A stretch of 64,000 bases of DNA from Hymenobacter cavernae (GTDB lineage: Bacteria; Bacteroidota; Bacteroidia; Cytophagales; Hymenobacteraceae), in NCBI RefSeq assembly GCF_014641455.1, contig NZ_BMHT01000001.1:806001-870000 (forward strand). Reading direction: 5' to 3'. Position 1 is the first letter of the stretch, and every line of letters begins with the position of its first letter. Shown one piece after another: positions 44,955 through 54,944 of this stretch. A program made the translations under genes and the position numbers. Under the pieces are notes generated by a model. That model saw nothing but the letters and a program-made list of their open reading frames with translations. It made no database searches and was not told the DNA's origin.

Positions 44955-47900
44955 TTGAATACCGGTAAGAAGTCTCTCGCCGCCCCTGTCGTTATTGTGG
45001 TGTCGTTGCTCGCCGCGTGGTGGTCCCAGGCTGCACCTACGGGAAACAACCCGTTTGCGTTGCATCAGCTGTGGGATTGGCTCCCGAAAGCAACCAACCC
45101 TTTAACCCAGGCGCCCGATACGCCCCGCACGACGCCGGCCGATACCAGCCGCTACCGCCCCAGCCGCCGGCCCAAAGTGGGCCCGCAGGATCGGATTGGT
45201 ACGCCGTTTTCACCTCAGCGTCGTCGCTCGCCGCTGATTCTGCCCCTGCCGTCGAACGTGAAGATGGACGTCACTCCCGACGACAGTTTACAGTTCTACG
45301 ACATCCGGGAGAAAATAGGTTCAGAAATCGACTACCGCGACCCTAGCATGATGTCGGCGCAGGAGTACGCGCGCTGGCAGCAGCAGCAAGCCATTCGCAA
45401 TTACTTCCGCGAAAAATCGGCGGGTGGTGTGGCGGGCGAGACTGAAAGCCCAACTACCGCCAAGCGCCTGATTCCGAAGATCTACCTAGGTCCGATGGCC
45501 GACCGCATCTTTGGCGGCAGCTACGTCGATATCCGGCCTCAAGGCTCGGTGACGCTGCGCATGGGCGCGCAGTTTAACCGCAATTACAACCCCACGCTTA
45601 CACTACGTCAGCAGAAAGTCGGCGACTTCCAGTACGACCAGAACATGAACCTCAACCTCACCGGCCAGATCGGGGAGAAACTGCGGCTCACGTTTAACTA
45701 CGACACGAAGGCGGCCTTCGACTTCGAGAACAACATGAAGCTCGACTACACGGGCTTTGACACCGATATTATCCGCAAAGTCGAGCTAGGCAACGTTAGC
45801 CTGCCGCTGAACAACTCGCTGATTCAGGGCGGCCAGAACCTGTTTGGGGCTAAGGCGCAGCTTCAGTTTGGCCGCTTGTCGGTGACGACTGTGGCCTCTA
45901 CCCTGCGCGGCCAGGCCGATGCCGTGGTGGTACAGAACGGCGCGCAGAGCCGCAACTTTGAGGTGAAAGCCAGCGCCTACGAATACAACCGCCACTTCTT
46001 CCTGTCGCAGTTCTTCCGCGACCGGTACGACGCGACGCTGCGTAGCTTGCCCACGGTGCAGAGCGGCATCGAAATTCGGCGCCTAGAAGTGTACGTGACT
46101 AACGATAACCGCAGCACCGAAAACCTGCGTAACGTCATAACCCTCATGGACCTAGCCGAGCCCACCAAGGTATACCGGCCGCAATTTCTGAAAGGCGGCG
46201 GCACGTCGGCCAGCACGGCCGTTGGCAATAATACCAACTTGGAGTTTTCGCGGGTAACCGCTGGGGGCAGCGCTGCCCGTGGCAACCTGACGGTTGATGG
46301 ATACCTTCAGAACAGTCTGCAGCTGACGCGCAACGTGGACTACGAGCGGGTGCGCGCCCGGAAGCTTTCGCCCAACGAATACACCTTCAACCCGCAGCTC
46401 GGCTATCTGTCACTGACGACACAGCTGCTGCCCGAGCAGGTGTTGGGCGTATCGTACGAATACCTCTACCGCGGCAAGACCTACAAAGTGGGCGAGCTGA
46501 CGGAAGATTACGCCAACGTAGATCAGGACGAGGTTATCTTCCTGAAGATGCTGAAGGCGACAAACCCTGGCGTGGGCCTGGCCGATCCGACTGTCAATCC
46601 GCAGAACCCGAACCTGGCGACGCGCAACCTGCCGACGTGGGATTTGATGATGAAAAACATCTACTCCCTGAACGCCAGCCAGCTTAACCGCGACAATTTC
46701 CGCCTCAACATCATCTACAAAGATGACCAGACCGGCGTCGACCTTATCTCGCTGAAAAACGGCGCCCGCGTGGCGAATATTCCGCTGGTTCAGGTATTTA
46801 ACCTCGACAACGTAAACCCCAACAACGACCGCAACTCCGACGGCAACTTCGACTTCTTCCCCGGTATTACCATCGACCCCGAGCTAGGTCGCATCATCTT
46901 CCCGAACGTAGAGCCCTTCGGCAGCTACCTGCGGTCCAAGTTTGATGCACCTGCCGAGCAGGGCTTCATTGATCAATACGTTTATCAGGAGCTGTACAAT
47001 CAGACGCAGAGCGATGCGCAACAGGTGCAGGTGAAGGATAAGTTCGTGCTGCGCGGCCGCTTTCAGGCGACGTCTACCGACGAAATCAACCTACCCGGCA
47101 TTGGCGTGGCGCAAGGCTCCGTGCGCGTGATGTCGGGCAGCACGTTGCTGCAAGAAGGCGTAGATTACCAGGTTTTCTACGATCAGGCCAAAGTTAAGAT
47201 CCTGAATCCTAGCTACCTGAACTCGGCTAATGCCCTGAACATCACCTTCGAGAAGAACGCGGTGGTGCAGGTACAGCCGCGCAAGCTGCTCGGAGCCCGC
47301 TTCGATTATCGCCTGAACCAGGATGTGAACTTCGGTGCTACGGTGCTGCACCTGACCGAAAACCAAGCGCCCGGTATCAACCGTGTGAATATCGGCGACG
47401 AGCCGGGCAACAACACCATGTACGGCCTCGACGTGAACATGCGGCGCGAGTCGCGGGCGCTGACCAAGTACCTCGATGCGCTGCCATTTATCTCCACCAA
47501 GGAGCCTTCGTCGGTAGCGTTCAGCGGCGAGTTTGCGCAGTTTGTGCCCGGAAAAACCAAGCTAGGTCGGGGCGAAAACGGCGTTTCATACATCGATGAC
47601 TTTGAGAATGCCAGCACGCCGTACACGCTCGGCGGCACCAACGTGGCGACAGCTTGGCGTTTAGCAGCTACGCCCTCACCTTTAGTTGGCTCTGCAACGG
47701 GACGTGCCACGGCCTACAATCGGGCCAAGCTAGCCTGGTACACCATCGACCAGACTTACTACACCAACGGACCCAGCAAGCCGGCCGGCATCTCGGATTA
47801 CTCCGCGACCAAGAACCACTACACGCGTGGCATTCTGCGCACCGAGGTGTTTCCGAACCGTGATGTAGGTGCTACTGGCAACGGCTACGAATACCCGCTG

Positions 47901-50900
47901 GACCTAGCTTATTACCCTAATGAGCGTGGGCAGTATAATTATAATCCGCAGGTAAGCAGTGATGGTAAATTTTTGAACGATGGGGTTAACAATGCGGTGA
48001 ACCACTACGGCGGCATTAGCCGAGAAATCACCTTCGATACCGATTTCGACAACGCCAACGTAGAATTCTTAGAGTTCTGGTTACTGGATCCGTTCATTAA
48101 AGGCCCTAATGGCGTAATTGACGACTCAGAGCCTAATAATCCTTATAGTGGAAAGAACAATACAACCGGCGGTGACCTGTACCTGAACCTAGGTTCGGTT
48201 TCGGAAGATGCACTGCGGGATAACAGCCAGTACGAGTTTGAAAACGGCCTGCCTGACGGGACCGAAGCGGCACCCAGCGATGTTGTACGGCCTACTGATT
48301 GGGGCCGCGTAACACGCCAGCAGTTCCTGACTGATGCTTTCAGCACCGCACCTGGTGGCCGCACGGCGCAAGATGTTGGCCTGGATGGCTACGGTAACAC
48401 AGATGAACAAAGATTTTTCCAAGGCGCCTACAGCCAATTTAATGACCCTTCGGCCGACGACTTCCGCCATCACTTGGATGATTCGTATGGCAGCACCCAG
48501 ATCCTAGGTCGCTACAAGCAATACAACGGTATGGAGGGCAACTCGCGGGAGAACAGCCAGCAAAGCTCCACCGCCTACCCCGACAAGGAAGACCTGAACC
48601 GCGACAACGTGATTTCAGACACGGAACGCTACTACGAGTATCGCGTTCGGCTCCAGCCGGACCAACTACAGGTGGGCCAGAACTACATTGTGGACAAAGT
48701 CACAGCGTCCCTCAACGGCACGAGGGGTGACTCAGTAAACTGGTATCAGTTTCGGATTCCGATTCGTCAGTACTCGGCGGTTCGGGGCAATAACAACCAG
48801 GAGTTTGGGTTCAAATCCATTCGCTTCCTGCGCATGTACCTCACGCAGTGGCAGCAGCCCGTGGTGCTGCGTATGCTGCAAATGCAGTTCATTGCCAACC
48901 AATGGCGTCGCTTCCAGACGGTTATTGGCCAACCCGGCCAAACCTACGTGAACACCACCACCGATGCCGACGCATTCAATATCTCCACCGTGAGCCTGGA
49001 AGCGAATGGAACAGCCTTCGTGACACCTGGTACTTCCAGCGCTATTCCGTATGTATTGCCGCGAAACATTCAGCGCGACCGAGAATACGGCTCTACCACC
49101 ACCAGTCGCCAGCAGAACGAACAGTCGCTGCGCCTGTGCGTGGATGGACTGCGCGATGGTTTCAGCAAAGCCGCTTACAAGAACACCAGCATCAACATGC
49201 TACGCTACAAGCAGCTGCGCATGTTCCTGCACGCCGAAAGCGAAGACCAGAACATAAAGGATGGCGATGTTCGGGGCTTTGTTCGTATTGGCACCGACTA
49301 TACTCAGAACTACTACGAGTACTCGCTGCCGCTGAAAATCACCAGGCCAACTGAGCCCCAAACAGATCAGTATATCTGGCCTGAAGAGAACGAAATCCAG
49401 ATTAGCTTCAAGGATTTCATTGATGCAAAAGCGGAGCGTAACCAAAAAGGTTGGCCCTACACAATTCCCTACGTGAAAACGGTTACAGCACAGAATAATG
49501 TTGTGGCCCAAATTACCATCCTAGGTAACCCCGACTTCAGCGCCGTGCAGGGCGTGATGATTGGGGTGCAGAACCCGGTAGATGATAAGGCACCGAAGTC
49601 GCTGTGCATCTGGGCCGACGAATTCCGTGTGTACGACTTCGACCGGGAAGGCGGCTTCGCGGCCACGGCTCGCTTCAACACCAAGCTGGCCGACGTCGCC
49701 AACATCACGGCCACTGGCAGCTACACGTCGGTTGGGTTCGGCGGCTTGCAATCCAAGCTGGTTGACCGCACGACCAGCAGCATCACCCGCGGCGACCTGA
49801 ACGCTACCGTGGCCGCCGACAAGTTTTTGCCCGCCAGCCTAGGTTTGCGCGTGCCGGTGTTGGTGCAGGCTGGCATCGAAACGGCCGCGCCGAAGTACGA
49901 CCCACTCGACCCTGACACGGAGCTGAGCCAGTCGCTGCAAAAGTTCGAGAATGCCGCCGAACGAAATGCTTATAAAAAGGAGGTCATTTCGCAAACCCGA
50001 AGTCGGAGCATCAGCGTGCTGAACGTGCACAAAGAGCGCGTGAATCCGGAGAAGAAGGTGATGCCCTACGACATCGAGAACTTCGCCCTGAGCTACGCCC
50101 TCACCGAGCGCACGCACACCGATATCAACACCGACCGCGACTATACCAAAACGTACACTGGCGCCTTGGCTTACACCTACCAGACCACGCCCAAGAGCTA
50201 CTCGCCCTTGGCAAAGGTGAAGCTGCTGGATAATCCGTACCTGAAGATTTTCCAGGATATCAACTTCACGCCGCTACCTAGCCGCTTCTCCTTCCGCGCC
50301 GACCTCGACCGGCGCTACAACGAGCTGCTGCTGCAACGGGTGCTGGAAGTGGGCCAATTGCCGACCACAGCGGGCATTGCCGGCGTGTACCAGAAGAGCT
50401 TCTTCTTCAACCGCATCTACGACCTGAAGTGGGACCTGACCAAGAGCCTGATCCTCGATTATACCGCCCAGAACCGCGGCGTGATAGACGAAGGCGCTGG
50501 CCCAACGCTCGGCAACGACGCTGTGTCGCAGCAGAACCGACAGCTGCTGCGCGACAATCTGTTCCGCCGCGGTGGTCGCACGACCAACTTCAACCAGACG
50601 GTAGCGGCGACGTACCGTCTGCCGCTGGACAAGTTCCCGCTCACTGATTGGATATCGTCCGACATCCGCTACCAGGCCAACTACAGCTGGCAGGCTGCTT
50701 CTACCGCGTTGCGCGCACCCGTGAATCCGGCGAACCTCGACGATACCACTTCGGTGCGCCTGAACCTAGGTAACACCATTCAGAACAACCGGGAAATCAG
50801 TGCCAATGGCAAGATTGACCTGGTGAAGCTCTATAATAAGGTGCGCTTCCTGAACATCATCAACAATGCGCCCGCACCCGGCAAGCCGATTGGTGGTGCC

Positions 50901-52490
50901 GCGCAGGATCGGCCGGTTGGGCCACAGGCATTGGGCAGCGCCAACGCGGCACCGAAGGACACGACCAAAGCGCAGCTCCGTGCCTTGAAAGCCGTGCTTC
51001 GCTCCCTGATGACGGCCCGTTCCATCAACTTCACCTACGCTCGCAGCAACGGCACGTTGCTGCCCGGCTACCTGCCGAACACGCGCTTCTTCGGCTTCAA
51101 TAGCGACTGGAACGCGCCGGGCCTGCCGTTCATCCTAGGTCAGCAGTTTGAGCTTGACGACTTGTATCAGCGGGCAGCCAGGAATGGTTGGTACACCCAG
51201 CGCAGCGACCTGCTCAACACCCCGCTCAGCTCCTTGCTAACAGAAAACCTGACGCTGCGCACGGCGTTGGAGCCTTTCCGCGACTTCAACATCCAGATTG
51301 ATGCCCGTCAGCAACTGGTACGTAGCCGCGAGGCTTTCTACCGTTTGGCAGTTGACACCACGACGCTGCTGCCATTCAATCTTGATAGTCTTCAGAACCC
51401 TCAGCAGCTAGGTACTGGCTCATTCAGCAGCTCGTTCATCACCATCCAGACGTTATTTGGCGACCGAAGCGCCAATGGAAACATCTCCAAAGCCTTCAAT
51501 CGATTCGTTGCTAACCGCGCTATTGTGCGCGACCGACTGGCAGCCGCCAACCCTCGCTCGGCCGAGAACAACCTGAGTGGAGACAATCCTAGCTACGGCA
51601 CAAACCCCACCTACGGTTATAACTCGCAGGATGTGTTGCTGCCTGCCTTCCTTGATGCGTACCGCGGAAAGACCTCCGACGGCTACAAGGCAACGCTGTA
51701 CAAGTCGTTTACGGACATCCTCAAGATGGTACCGTTGCCCAACTGGCGCATCGACTACAACGGCTTGGCGGAAATACCGTTCATCAAGCGCTACTTCCGG
51801 AGCATTACACTGAACCACGCTTACTCCTCGGTTTATAGCGTAGCCAACTACAACACGGCTGCGCAGTATGCCACTCCTAGCCCGCCCAAGTCGCTCAGCG
51901 ACATCACGCAGATCAACGCCAGCGGGCAGTTCATTCCGTACTACGTCATTGGGCAGGTTACTATTTCCGAGCAGTTGGCGCCGCTTATCGGCCTCAACTT
52001 CACGACGGTAGACAAGCTGACGGGCCGGATCGAATACCGCACCTCGCGCAACATCGGCCTGAACACCACCAACGCCCAGGTAACCGAGCTGTACACGACG
52101 GAATCGGTGATTGGTCTAGGTTTCGTGACCAACCGTCTGAAGCTGCCTTTCCGCGTGGGTGGCGAGCAACGGGTTCTGCGCAACGAACTGAACGCCCGCC
52201 TCGACCTGGCCATCCGCGACAATACCACCATTCAGCGGAGCATTGAGGATATCGTAAACCCTGATCAGGCAACGCTCGATGCACCTAGGTCTGCTGGTCG
52301 GGCCGTGAGTCAGACCACCAACGGCAACCGCCAGGTGCAGCTCCGCCCTACGATTGACTACACGCTCAACCAGCGCCTGAACCTGCAATTTTACTTCACG
52401 CGCACGGTTTCGGAACCTAGAGTGAGCAACTCATTTAAGAACACCGCGACCGAGGGCGGCATCCAGCTCCGCTACAGCCTGTCGCAGTAA
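44955..52490 (+). CDS. sprA: T9SS outer-membrane translocon protein SprA (Sov)
   Basis: Giant outer-membrane barrel through which T9SS cargo leaves the cell; also needed for gliding in Flavobacterium. 2511 residues, in line with the about 2,400 of F. johnsoniae SprA. Seen: hydrophobic start VVIVVSLLAAWWSQA, a Pro-rich segment with PLPSNVKMDVTPDDSLQFYDIREKIGSEIDYRDPSMMSAQEYARWQ, then QGSVTLRMGAQFNRNYNPTL and IGEKLRLTFNYDTKAAFDFENNMKLDYTGFDTDIIRKVELGNVSLPL, which are conserved in the family, and a C-terminal run of amphipathic strands to LRYSLSQ. Start codon is TTG 44955 (no nearby ATG). It would export the two sorted proteins encoded in this window. Confidence 0.97.
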   Translation: MNTGKKSLAAPVVIVVSLLAAWWSQAAPTGNNPFALHQLWDWLPKATNPLTQAPDTPRTTPADTSRYRPSRRPKVGPQDRIGTPFSPQRRRSPLILPLPSNVKMDVTPDDSLQFYDIREKIGSEIDYRDPSMMSAQEYARWQQQQAIRNYFREKSAGGVAGETESPTTAKRLIPKIYLGPMADRIFGGSYVDIRPQGSVTLRMGAQFNRNYNPTLTLRQQKVGDFQYDQNMNLNLTGQIGEKLRLTFNYDTKAAFDFENNMKLDYTGFDTDIIRKVELGNVSLPLNNSLIQGGQNLFGAKAQLQFGRLSVTTVASTLRGQADAVVVQNGAQSRNFEVKASAYEYNRHFFLSQFFRDRYDATLRSLPTVQSGIEIRRLEVYVTNDNRSTENLRNVITLMDLAEPTKVYRPQFLKGGGTSASTAVGNNTNLEFSRVTAGGSAARGNLTVDGYLQNSLQLTRNVDYERVRARKLSPNEYTFNPQLGYLSLTTQLLPEQVLGVSYEYLYRGKTYKVGELTEDYANVDQDEVIFLKMLKATNPGVGLADPTVNPQNPNLATRNLPTWDLMMKNIYSLNASQLNRDNFRLNIIYKDDQTGVDLISLKNGARVANIPLVQVFNLDNVNPNNDRNSDGNFDFFPGITIDPELGRIIFPNVEPFGSYLRSKFDAPAEQGFIDQYVYQELYNQTQSDAQQVQVKDKFVLRGRFQATSTDEINLPGIGVAQGSVRVMSGSTLLQEGVDYQVFYDQAKVKILNPSYLNSANALNITFEKNAVVQVQPRKLLGARFDYRLNQDVNFGATVLHLTENQAPGINRVNIGDEPGNNTMYGLDVNMRRESRALTKYLDALPFISTKEPSSVAFSGEFAQFVPGKTKLGRGENGVSYIDDFENASTPYTLGGTNVATAWRLAATPSPLVGSATGRATAYNRAKLAWYTIDQTYYTNGPSKPAGISDYSATKNHYTRGILRTEVFPNRDVGATGNGYEYPLDLAYYPNERGQYNYNPQVSSDGKFLNDGVNNAVNHYGGISREITFDTDFDNANVEFLEFWLLDPFIKGPNGVIDDSEPNNPYSGKNNTTGGDLYLNLGSVSEDALRDNSQYEFENGLPDGTEAAPSDVVRPTDWGRVTRQQFLTDAFSTAPGGRTAQDVGLDGYGNTDEQRFFQGAYSQFNDPSADDFRHHLDDSYGSTQILGRYKQYNGMEGNSRENSQQSSTAYPDKEDLNRDNVISDTERYYEYRVRLQPDQLQVGQNYIVDKVTASLNGTRGDSVNWYQFRIPIRQYSAVRGNNNQEFGFKSIRFLRMYLTQWQQPVVLRMLQMQFIANQWRRFQTVIGQPGQTYVNTTTDADAFNISTVSLEANGTAFVTPGTSSAIPYVLPRNIQRDREYGSTTTSRQQNEQSLRLCVDGLRDGFSKAAYKNTSINMLRYKQLRMFLHAESEDQNIKDGDVRGFVRIGTDYTQNYYEYSLPLKITRPTEPQTDQYIWPEENEIQISFKDFIDAKAERNQKGWPYTIPYVKTVTAQNNVVAQITILGNPDFSAVQGVMIGVQNPVDDKAPKSLCIWADEFRVYDFDREGGFAATARFNTKLADVANITATGSYTSVGFGGLQSKLVDRTTSSITRGDLNATVAADKFLPASLGLRVPVLVQAGIETAAPKYDPLDPDTELSQSLQKFENAAERNAYKKEVISQTRSRSISVLNVHKERVNPEKKVMPYDIENFALSYALTERTHTDINTDRDYTKTYTGALAYTYQTTPKSYSPLAKVKLLDNPYLKIFQDINFTPLPSRFSFRADLDRRYNELLLQRVLEVGQLPTTAGIAGVYQKSFFFNRIYDLKWDLTKSLILDYTAQNRGVIDEGAGPTLGNDAVSQQNRQLLRDNLFRRGGRTTNFNQTVAATYRLPLDKFPLTDWISSDIRYQANYSWQAASTALRAPVNPANLDDTTSVRLNLGNTIQNNREISANGKIDLVKLYNKVRFLNIINNAPAPGKPIGGAAQDRPVGPQALGSANAAPKDTTKAQLRALKAVLRSLMTARSINFTYARSNGTLLPGYLPNTRFFGFNSDWNAPGLPFILGQQFELDDLYQRAARNGWYTQRSDLLNTPLSSLLTENLTLRTALEPFRDFNIQIDARQQLVRSREAFYRLAVDTTTLLPFNLDSLQNPQQLGTGSFSSSFITIQTLFGDRSANGNISKAFNRFVANRAIVRDRLAAANPRSAENNLSGDNPSYGTNPTYGYNSQDVLLPAFLDAYRGKTSDGYKATLYKSFTDILKMVPLPNWRIDYNGLAEIPFIKRYFRSITLNHAYSSVYSVANYNTAAQYATPSPPKSLSDITQINASGQFIPYYVIGQVTISEQLAPLIGLNFTTVDKLTGRIEYRTSRNIGLNTTNAQVTELYTTESVIGLGFVTNRLKLPFRVGGEQRVLRNELNARLDLAIRDNTTIQRSIEDIVNPDQATLDAPRSAGRAVSQTTNGNRQVQLRPTIDYTLNQRLNLQFYFTRTVSEPRVSNSFKNTATEGGIQLRYSLSQ

Positions 52491-52507
52491 CGGTGAGCTG
52501 GTGAGTA

Positions 52508-52560
52508 GTGAAATGGTGCGTTGTTGTTCCATCTGTCAGAACAACAACGCACCATTTCAC
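52508..52560. repeat. 22-bp inverted repeat in the sprA-gcvH gap
   Basis: Arms 52508-52529 and 52539-52560 are perfect reverse complements around a 9-nt loop. The sequence belongs to a family of short words of the type GTGAAATGGTG / CACCATTTCAC, which recur up to the gcvH start. Confidence 0.8.
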
Positions 52561-52669
52561 TATCTCGCTATTTCACTACTCTCTAAATCACCTTTTCCGC
52601 TTATTTTTGGGGCGCTGGCGTTGTGCTGAACCGCAGCTCACCAAATCACCATTTCACTATTTCACTTAT
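52551..52669. repeat. Cluster of short ATTTCACT-type repeats
   Basis: The words CACCATTTCAC, CTATTTCAC and AATCACC recur at 52551-52610 and 52641-52666, forming a degenerate 8-9-bp periodic repeat that reaches the gcvH start codon. Confidence 0.6.
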
Positions 52670-53050
52670 ATGAATCTGCCTACCGAACTGAAATACACGA
52701 AAGAGCACGAATGGGTCCGCGTAGAGGGCGACGTCGCTTATATCGGCATCACCGACCACGCCCAGAAAGAGCTAGGCGACATTGTGTATGTCGATATCGA
52801 TACGCTCGACAAGGAGGTAGCGCAGAACGAAGTGTTTGGTACGGTGGAGGCCGTAAAAACCGTTTCGGATCTGTTTAGCCCCATTACTGGCACCGTGCTG
52901 GAGGTGAATGCGCACCTGGACGGCAGCCCCGAGTCGGTAAACTCCGACCCATATGGCGACGGCTGGATGATCAAGATGTCCGTTGCCAACACGTCGGAGT
53001 TGGAGGGCTTGCTGACGGCCGAAGCCTATGGCGAGCTGATTGGAGCCTAG
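52670..53050 (+). CDS. gcvH: Glycine cleavage system H protein
   Basis: Lipoyl carrier that shuttles the aminomethyl group in glycine cleavage. 126 residues, with lipoyl-Lys63 in [19 protein letters not shown]. Start [20 protein letters not shown] is normal for GcvH; an in-frame ATG at 52508 lies in repeat sequence and is rejected. No gcvT or gcvP nearby; gcvH here follows sprA, an arrangement seen in other Bacteroidota. vanZ-like gene follows after 12 bp. Confidence 0.97.
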   Translation: MNLPTELKYTKEHEWVRVEGDVAYIGITDHAQKELGDIVYVDIDTLDKEVAQNEVFGTVEAVKTVSDLFSPITGTVLEVNAHLDGSPESVNSDPYGDGWMIKMSVANTSELEGLLTAEAYGELIGA

Positions 53051-53062
53051 GTTGATTAACTG

Positions 53063-53470
53063 ATGCTCACTACTACTGCACCGCCCACGTCCCGCCGAGC
53101 CTTTGTTGCCCTGCCGGTGGCGTGGGCGGTCATTGTTTTGGTGCTGACGCTCACGCCTGCCAACGAAATGCCCCGGACACCGGAGTGGGAGCTGCTGTCC
53201 TTCGACACGGCGGCGCACGCGGCGGTGTTTTTCCTGCTGGCCGTTCTCACCTGTTTTTCGACCGGGCGCCAACGGCGTTTTCCGGCGTTGCGCACCCACG
53301 CTTTCTGGCTCGTGCTGGTCGGCTGCGTAACTTTTGGGGCGCTCATCGAAGTACTGCAAATGACCATGAACCTAGGTCGGCACGGCGAATGGTCGGACCT
53401 GATCAGTGATTCTATTGGCGCCATCCTAGGTTTGCTGGGTATGGCACTGCTGCGCCGTTGGTGGCAATAA
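53063..53470 (+). CDS. VanZ-like family membrane protein
   Basis: 135 residues, four membrane segments: LPVAWAVIVLVLTLTP, AAVFFLLAVLTCF, FWLVLVGCVTFGALIEVLQM and SDLISDSIGAILGLLGMALL. The sequence SFDTAAHAAVF and the E in LIEVLQ with SDxxxNS/DS-type ending fit the VanZ-like family. Function unknown; the link with teicoplanin resistance of VanZ does not hold for most homologues. Position after gcvH is shared with related genomes. Confidence 0.88.
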   Translation: MLTTTAPPTSRRAFVALPVAWAVIVLVLTLTPANEMPRTPEWELLSFDTAAHAAVFFLLAVLTCFSTGRQRRFPALRTHAFWLVLVGCVTFGALIEVLQMTMNLGRHGEWSDLISDSIGAILGLLGMALLRRWWQ

Positions 53471-53496
53471 ACCAACCATTTATAGGCTGGCTGCTG

Positions 53497-54795
53497 ATGA
53501 GGTTTCGTACGGTTCGCTCTCTGCACACGCTACCTTGGCTCGCTTGGCTGACCTTCAATTCCACGCCGGCAGCCGGGCAGGATATGGCGCGGGTTCGTCA
53601 GACCATCGGCACCCTAGCCGCACCCGCGATGCACGGCCGCGGCTACGTGCGCCAAGGCGACCAGCAAGCCGCCCGCTATCTGCGCAAGCGTTTTCAGGAC
53701 CTAGGTTTACAACCTCTGGCTCCCGCCTACAGCCAGCCTTTTACATTACCCGTCAATACTTTTCCGGGTCAACTCAGCCTTCAATGCGGCAGTGTGCGGC
53801 TGAAACCCGGCGTCGATTTTATTGCGGAGCCCGCCTCTGGTGGTGGCTCACTCACTACACTGGCTTTACCGCTCGATACGCTCGCTTTCACCGACGAAGC
53901 CGTTAAGCAGCAGTTTCTAAATCAACCGCTGCAAGATCGGGTGGTTGTACTACACCAGCGCAACCTGGCGCGACTGCAACGCTTCCCTGACCTGGCTCGG
54001 CACCTAGATGAAGCGCGGACGCGTATTACGCTGGTTGACAACAAGCTTACGGCTTCTATCGCGCAGGAACAGGCTTCCCAGATTCGGCTGCAAGTACTTG
54101 CCAGCAAATGGCCCGCTTCGGAAAAGGCTCACGTACAACTAAAGGTTGAGGCCAAGCTACAGCCTGCTTACACCACCCGGAACCTGATCGGCTATGTGTG
54201 CGGCCGCGTGCAGCCCGATTCCTTTCTGGTCATCACGGCCCACTACGACCACCTAGGTCAGATGGGACGCCGCGCGTATTTCCCCGGCGCTAACGACAAT
54301 GCCAGCGGCACGGCCATGCTGCTGGAACTGGCCGCGCACTACTCGCTGCCCGCTAACCGACCCGCGTACTCGGTTGTGTTTATCCTGTTTGGTGCCGAGG
54401 AAGCTGGTTTACTTGGCTCGCAGTACTTCACCGAGCATCCGCTTTTTCCGCTGACCCGCATCCGTTTTCTGGTTAACCTAGATCTGCTAGGCACCGGCGA
54501 GGAAGGTCTTACCGTTGTAAACGGCCGCCTGCTGGAGCCCACTTTCCAGCGCCTCACCCAACTTAATGACACTGGCCACTTTGTGCCTCAGCTAGCGGCG
54601 CGTGGCCGTGCCGCCAACTCCGACCACTTTCCATTTTCCGAGCGTGGGGTTCCGGCTTTCTTCTTCTATACCCGCGGTGGCATCACTGCCTACCACGATA
54701 TCTACGACCGCGCCGAAACGCTGCCGCTCACAGCGTTCACCGGCGTTTTTCAGCTCCTGACTGCTTTCCTAGCTAGCTTCGGACCTGAGAAATAG
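53497..54795 (+). CDS. M28-family zinc aminopeptidase
   Basis: 432 residues with a signal-like N-terminus (LPWLAWLTFNSTPAAGQ), a long region of about 200 residues with a PA-like insert (about 90-195), then the M28 domain: ITAHYDHLGQ (first His/Asp ligands), FPGANDNASGTAMLLELA (bridging Asp), LFGAEEAGLLGSQYF (catalytic Glu pair), NLDLLG and AANSDHFPFSERGVPAFFFYT (final His). All catalytic residues are present. Likely a periplasmic aminopeptidase. Start ATG 53497 is preferred to the in-frame GTG-type start at 53458 that lies in vanZ. Confidence 0.9.
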   Translation: MRFRTVRSLHTLPWLAWLTFNSTPAAGQDMARVRQTIGTLAAPAMHGRGYVRQGDQQAARYLRKRFQDLGLQPLAPAYSQPFTLPVNTFPGQLSLQCGSVRLKPGVDFIAEPASGGGSLTTLALPLDTLAFTDEAVKQQFLNQPLQDRVVVLHQRNLARLQRFPDLARHLDEARTRITLVDNKLTASIAQEQASQIRLQVLASKWPASEKAHVQLKVEAKLQPAYTTRNLIGYVCGRVQPDSFLVITAHYDHLGQMGRRAYFPGANDNASGTAMLLELAAHYSLPANRPAYSVVFILFGAEEAGLLGSQYFTEHPLFPLTRIRFLVNLDLLGTGEEGLTVVNGRLLEPTFQRLTQLNDTGHFVPQLAARGRAANSDHFPFSERGVPAFFFYTRGGITAYHDIYDRAETLPLTAFTGVFQLLTAFLASFGPEK

Positions 54796-54880
54796 CAGAG
54801 GCTAGCTTGAAGGGCGTTTTCAGCACACCCAAGCTAGCTTCAAGGAGCAAGGTTCCACAAGCACTATCTATCAAAAGCAA

Positions 54881-54918
54881 CAACCCCAGATAGCTTCTTG
54901 CGAGGCTGTCCGGGGTTG
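54881..54918. terminator. Weak hairpin between convergent genes
   Basis: CAACCCC (54881-54887) / GGGGTTG (54912-54918) with a long loop. Position between two convergent stops suggests termination; sequence support is modest. Confidence 0.4.
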
Positions 54919-54944
54919 CAGTTGTTCCAACAGGAACGTATCGA

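Noticed and set aside
52508..52669. In-frame extension of gcvH by 54 codons
   Set aside because: The added sequence is translated repeat DNA, while [15 protein letters not shown] is a canonical start.
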